Origin: Elusimicrobiota bacterium
GTDB taxonomy: Bacteria > Elusimicrobiota > Elusimicrobia > F11
DNA length: 6,271 bases
NCBI GenBank assembly: GCA_022709485.1
Contig: JAKLIS010000087.1
Coordinates: 1 to 6,271, forward strand
Direction: 5' to 3'
A program made the translations under genes and the position numbers. Shown here in pieces: positions 5,889 through 6,271 of the stretch. Positions within the stretch are counted from its first letter, which is position 1. Each line of letters opens with the position of its first letter. The notes beneath the pieces are model-generated. The model was not told the DNA's origin. It worked only from the letters and a program-made list of their open reading frames with translations, and searched no databases.

Positions 5889-6271
5889 AACCCGCCATCG
5901 GAGACTTCGTCAAAGTGACGTTGTTAGAGAACTCGTTCGCGAAACCCGGTTGGAACCGGCGAATTTTGTCATGCCTTTTTTTGTCACTCACGGGCGCGGG
6001 ATCAAAAGGGCTATTCCTTCCATGCCGGGCCAGTTTCAAATTTCATTGGATGAACTTCTCCGCCAGGCCGGACGAGTAAAAAAAGCGGGACTCAAAGCCG
6101 TTATTTTATTCGGGATCCCGAAGAAGAAAGATCCCCAGGGATCCGAAGCCTGCGCGAAGGACGGGATCGCTCAATTGGCCGTTCGGGCGCTAAAAGAGGC
6201 CTGGCCCGAATCGATTGTGATAACAGATTTATGTTTTTGTGAATACACCGATCATGGACATTGCGGCGTTA
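5878..6271 (+). CDS. hemB: Porphobilinogen synthase (delta-aminolevulinate dehydratase), zinc type (3' partial)
   Basis: The first 131 residues are visible; family members are about 320-330 long. The enzyme condenses two 5-aminolevulinate molecules to porphobilinogen, the common pyrrole of heme, siroheme and cobalamin. The N-terminus has the standard arm and first strand (RHRRLR 6-11, LVRET 19-23, FVMPFFV 30-36, IPSMPG 46-51), then the AVILFGIP strand (74-81). The diagnostic metal segment DLCFCEYTDHGHCG (117-130) keeps all three cysteines, C119, C121 and C129, so this is the zinc-dependent form; magnesium-type enzymes have Asp/Ala there. The two Schiff-base lysines lie beyond the window. The start overlaps the membrane-protein stop by 11 bases. 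A GGAG at 5861-5864 is rather far (13 bases), so initiation probably relies on coupling. Confidence 0.95.
   Translation, partial: MFPKTRHRRLRQSDVVRELVRETRLEPANFVMPFFVTHGRGIKRAIPSMPGQFQISLDELLRQAGRVKKAGLKAVILFGIPKKKDPQGSEACAKDGIAQLAVRALKEAWPESIVITDLCFCEYTDHGHCGV

Overview
The window is compact bacterial DNA with all confident genes on the + strand. It contains no rRNA, tRNA, CRISPR array or insertion sequence. The codes are standard, GC is middling, and no marker fixes the taxonomy. A free-living, deep-branching or uncultured Gram-negative-type bacterium (for example an Elusimicrobiota/Omnitrophota-like lineage) is only a guess from the flavour of the proteins.

Left block (1-2863). A 5'-truncated DnaA-family AAA+ protein lacks the DnaA DNA-binding domain IV. 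In its place it has a long proline-rich linker and a C-terminal alpha/beta domain whose predicted layout recalls the MID domain of Argonautes (a hypothesis only). One base after its stop begins a soluble sensor histidine kinase: a GAF-like region, a coiled coil, then HisKA and HATPase_c. The two genes are almost certainly co-transcribed and probably act in one signalling process. No response regulator is visible.

Middle (2864-3476). A 613-base, more AT-rich gap separates the blocks. It holds a protein-like minus-strand reading frame interrupted by one in-frame TGA (probably a gene relic), an 11-bp perfect inverted repeat around most of it, a consensus-type -10 box facing right, and a possible 20-codon leader ORF.

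Right block (3477-6271). A tightly packed, probably translationally coupled operon: methylthioadenosine phosphorylase (mtnP), a HAD-IA phosphatase starting inside the mtnP stop (GTGA overlap), an unrecognised seven-helix membrane protein best started at a TTG, and the first 131 codons of a zinc-type porphobilinogen synthase (hemB) overlapping the membrane-protein gene. mtnP serves purine/methionine salvage and hemB serves tetrapyrrole synthesis; the two genes between them have no assigned role.

The most unusual item is the DnaA-like fusion protein with its adjacent histidine kinase. The relic in the gap and the unknown membrane protein next to hemB come next.
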